A stretch of DNA of 64,000 bases, taken from NCBI RefSeq assembly GCF_000425845.1, contig NZ_AUEF01000001.1:186001-250000 (forward strand), in the 5' to 3' direction. The position numbers and the translations under genes were made by a program. This document shows positions 62,298 through 64,000 of the stretch, piece by piece. A model generated the notes under the pieces. It did not search any database. It was not told the origin of the DNA and saw only the letters and a program-made list of their open reading frames with translations. Origin of the DNA: Jeotgalicoccus psychrophilus DSM 19085 (lineage in GTDB: Bacteria; Bacillota; Bacilli; Staphylococcales; Salinicoccaceae). Every line of letters begins with the position of its first letter. Within the stretch, counting starts at the first letter, position 1.

Positions 62298-63701
62298 TTA
62301 GCTTGTCTTATCGAATGCTTCTCGTTCAATCTTATGCCAACTATGCAAGTGGGTACTATAAGTAATCGCAGCATATAAACGAACAAATAGTAGATAGGGT
62401 CTATAGAAGATCGAATCTAGAATTGTAATACCAAAAGCTTTTAAGGTATCCCCGCGGAAAAATTGATAGTCTTGGATAAAATATCTGCCCACGTAGAAAA
62501 CCATCGTTTGAAAAACACAAAACAGAAAATATAACAGCGCAAGTGCTATCGCGGAAGAAACATTTAATATGCCTAGCATGAATGATAAAGAAATAATGAT
62601 GATACCTATTAATTCAATAAATGGCGCCATCAATTCACATAGAAAATAGAATAAGTACGATACGGTACCTAGTAAACCATATTTAGGATTTAACATGATG
62701 GTACGGTGTTGCCACATACTTTGTATTAATCCTCGATGCCATCTCGACCGCTGTTTCGTCAAGTCTTTTAAAGTAAAAGGCGCTTGCGTCCAACAGATTG
62801 CATTCGCAACATACCGATTATTATAGGGGATTTTATTCTCTACGTAATACCGATGTAAGCGTAAAGCCAAGTCCATGTCTTCAGCCACACTATTCACATC
62901 ATAACCATTCACACGAATAAGCGCTTCCTTTTTAAAGAGACCAAACCCACCCGATACATTTAAATTACCATTAAAAGCATCGCTAAAAATGCGAGAGCCC
63001 ATAAAGGCTCGTGAATACTCTAGTGACTGCATAGCTGCTACCAAACTTTTAGAGATTTTTGTTTCCACAGGATATGCATGTTTAAAAACAACATCATTTG
63101 AAACGCCTAATAAACCACCAACAGCAACCGTAGTCGCGTCCTCAAAGAAAGGTCTAATCGCATGCTTTAAGGCGTCCGCTTGTAAAATTTCATCGGCATC
63201 CATTGACACAATATACGGATACTCTGAAACGTTAATCCCAGCATTTACAGAGTCAGCCTTATTCCCCCCATTCTCTTTGCGAATCAATTTAATCGAAATG
63301 CGTCCTATTTTATGACCATAAACCGCTTGTATAGGTTTACTAAGGACTTGAAGACGAATTGGATGGGTTATAAGTGACAAATCAAATGCATCAATCACTT
63401 TTTGCCCAGTACCATCTGTAGATCCATCATCGACAACAATTATTTCAAAAATTTTGTAATCCTGGTACAACAAGTTATTGATTGTCGAAAGAATGGTCGC
63501 ACTCTCATTATAAGCTGGCACGATAATAGAAATTGGATAGTAATATTCGTGGTCTAACTGATTCATCATCAACCTGCGTTGTCGATTTCGGTAAATTTTA
63601 ACCATTGCAAATATATTCCCAACTGAAATATAGGTCACATAAAAAAATAAATAGTATAAGAAAAATATTTCCGTATATTGAATCACTTCCCTAACATCCA
63701 T
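62298..63701 (-). CDS. Processive family-2 glycosyltransferase (membrane)
   Basis: 467-residue GT2 enzyme of the cellulose/hyaluronan/poly-N-acetylglucosamine synthase type. One N-terminal transmembrane helix, then IIVPAYNESATI, EIIVVDDGSTDGTG (first Asp), YIVSMDADEIL (DxD-like), EDMDLALRLHRYY (ED motif), and QRSRWHRGLIQSM, the Q(Q/R)xRW motif that marks processive polymer synthases. Three to four helices close the C-terminus. It overlaps the stop of a HEAT-repeat gene, so the two are translationally coupled. It probably makes or exports a surface polysaccharide; which sugar is not readable. Same codon style as carAB. Confidence 0.9.
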   Translation of the reverse strand: MDVREVIQYTEIFFLYYLFFYVTYISVGNIFAMVKIYRNRQRRLMMNQLDHEYYYPISIIVPAYNESATILSTINNLLYQDYKIFEIIVVDDGSTDGTGQKVIDAFDLSLITHPIRLQVLSKPIQAVYGHKIGRISIKLIRKENGGNKADSVNAGINVSEYPYIVSMDADEILQADALKHAIRPFFEDATTVAVGGLLGVSNDVVFKHAYPVETKISKSLVAAMQSLEYSRAFMGSRIFSDAFNGNLNVSGGFGLFKKEALIRVNGYDVNSVAEDMDLALRLHRYYVENKIPYNNRYVANAICWTQAPFTLKDLTKQRSRWHRGLIQSMWQHRTIMLNPKYGLLGTVSYLFYFLCELMAPFIELIGIIIISLSFMLGILNVSSAIALALLYFLFCVFQTMVFYVGRYFIQDYQFFRGDTLKAFGITILDSIFYRPYLLFVRLYAAITYSTHLHSWHKIEREAFDKTS

Positions 63702-64000
63702 GACTTAATCCTTTCTGGTCATAATAATAGATTAATTGCTCCTTAGCATACGGATCATCTCCATTAAATATGATACTCAACTCACTTGGAGCAACCGCTA
63801 ATTCGCTTAAAGCGATACTTGCATTTCTTCGAATATACCACTCTCTCGAAAAAATATTTTCTTCAATTGATCAATAGTTGCTGGTCCTGGATAGTGGGCT
63901 AATGTTGAGGTAGCGACTCCTGCACACGCCCATTCTCGCACGTCACTGGTATCTGCCCATTTTAAAATATATGGATATGCCTTATCTACATGAACTTTTG
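63691..64000 (-). pseudogene. HEAT-repeat protein, 3' part, frameshifted; runs off the window edge
   Basis: From the right edge, one frame encodes KVHVDKAYPYILKWADTSDV and REWACAGVATSTLAHYPGP, clear HEAT-like helices, and stops at 63796-63798. A second frame, one base back, reads SREWYIRRNASIALSELAVAP and continues to TAG at 63691-63693, inside the glycosyltransferase start. The two join if one base is added to the six-A run at 63849-63854 (six T on the coding strand). So it is a homopolymer indel, either real or a sequencing error. The gene lies upstream of, and overlaps, the GT2 gene. Confidence 0.75.

Overview
The window looks like chromosomal DNA of a member of the Staphylococcaceae, most like the Jeotgalicoccus/Salinicoccus side of the family. 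This is inferred from gene content and order; no search was run. The minus strand carries the run recD2-TPR-mnmA-cysteine desulfurase, cymR with divergent rarA, aspS-hisS-lytH-dtd-relA-apt-recJ-secDF-yajC-tgt-queA-ruvB-ruvA-obg-rpmA-prp-rplU-mreD-mreC, and radC-comC. These blocks lie in the same relative order in Staphylococcus, but here they are split by two sets of inserted genes.

Layout. 0-5.3 kb: DNA repair and tRNA thiolation. 5.4-13.8 kb: inserted block with an LLM flavin oxidoreductase, a 41-bp tandem repeat array, a DUF2188 protein, the threonine pathway (hom-thrC-thrB facing a divergent aspartokinase) and an ABC1/UbiB kinase. 13.8-16.1 kb: cymR, rarA and a 6S RNA gene. 16.1-19.3 kb: an Fnr regulator with a C-terminal iron-sulfur motif, divergent from a three-subunit ba3-type cytochrome oxidase, with an Fnr box between them. 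19.3-40.4 kb: the conserved translation, stringent-response, secretion, recombination and ribosome block, with a T-box before hisS-aspS and an L21 leader before rplU-prp-rpmA. A second 41-bp array lies between tgt and queA. 40.5-53.2 kb: second inserted block, with a SAM-riboswitch-controlled methionine-type ABC transporter plus aminotransferase, a SprT-like protein, a strong small-RNA candidate, RlmA-like methylase, chromate transporter, two oxidoreductases, and gapR-gap with its operator. 53.2-57.5 kb: radC, prepilin peptidase, an acidic lipoprotein and an M20 amidohydrolase.

From about 57.5 kb to the end the DNA changes character. A PyrR-attenuated carAB pair, a processive family-2 glycosyltransferase and a frameshifted HEAT-repeat gene use mainly CAA and TTA codons, whereas the genes to the left favour CAG and CTG. 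They look like Lactobacillales (Carnobacteriaceae/Aerococcaceae-like) DNA. This is either horizontal transfer or a chimeric assembly join near 57.48-57.57 kb.

Four genes are broken: a YwaF/TMEM164-like membrane protein and a small K+ channel, each with one in-frame TAA; a DUF3592-type remnant; and the HEAT gene at the right edge. The most unusual structures are the two 41-bp arrays. Read on opposite strands, they share one architecture: a conserved 24-bp half flanked by GTAC, plus a 17-bp half that differs between arrays. Next is the orphan transcription unit at 44.84-45.03 kb. No defence system, prophage, CRISPR array or insertion sequence was seen.
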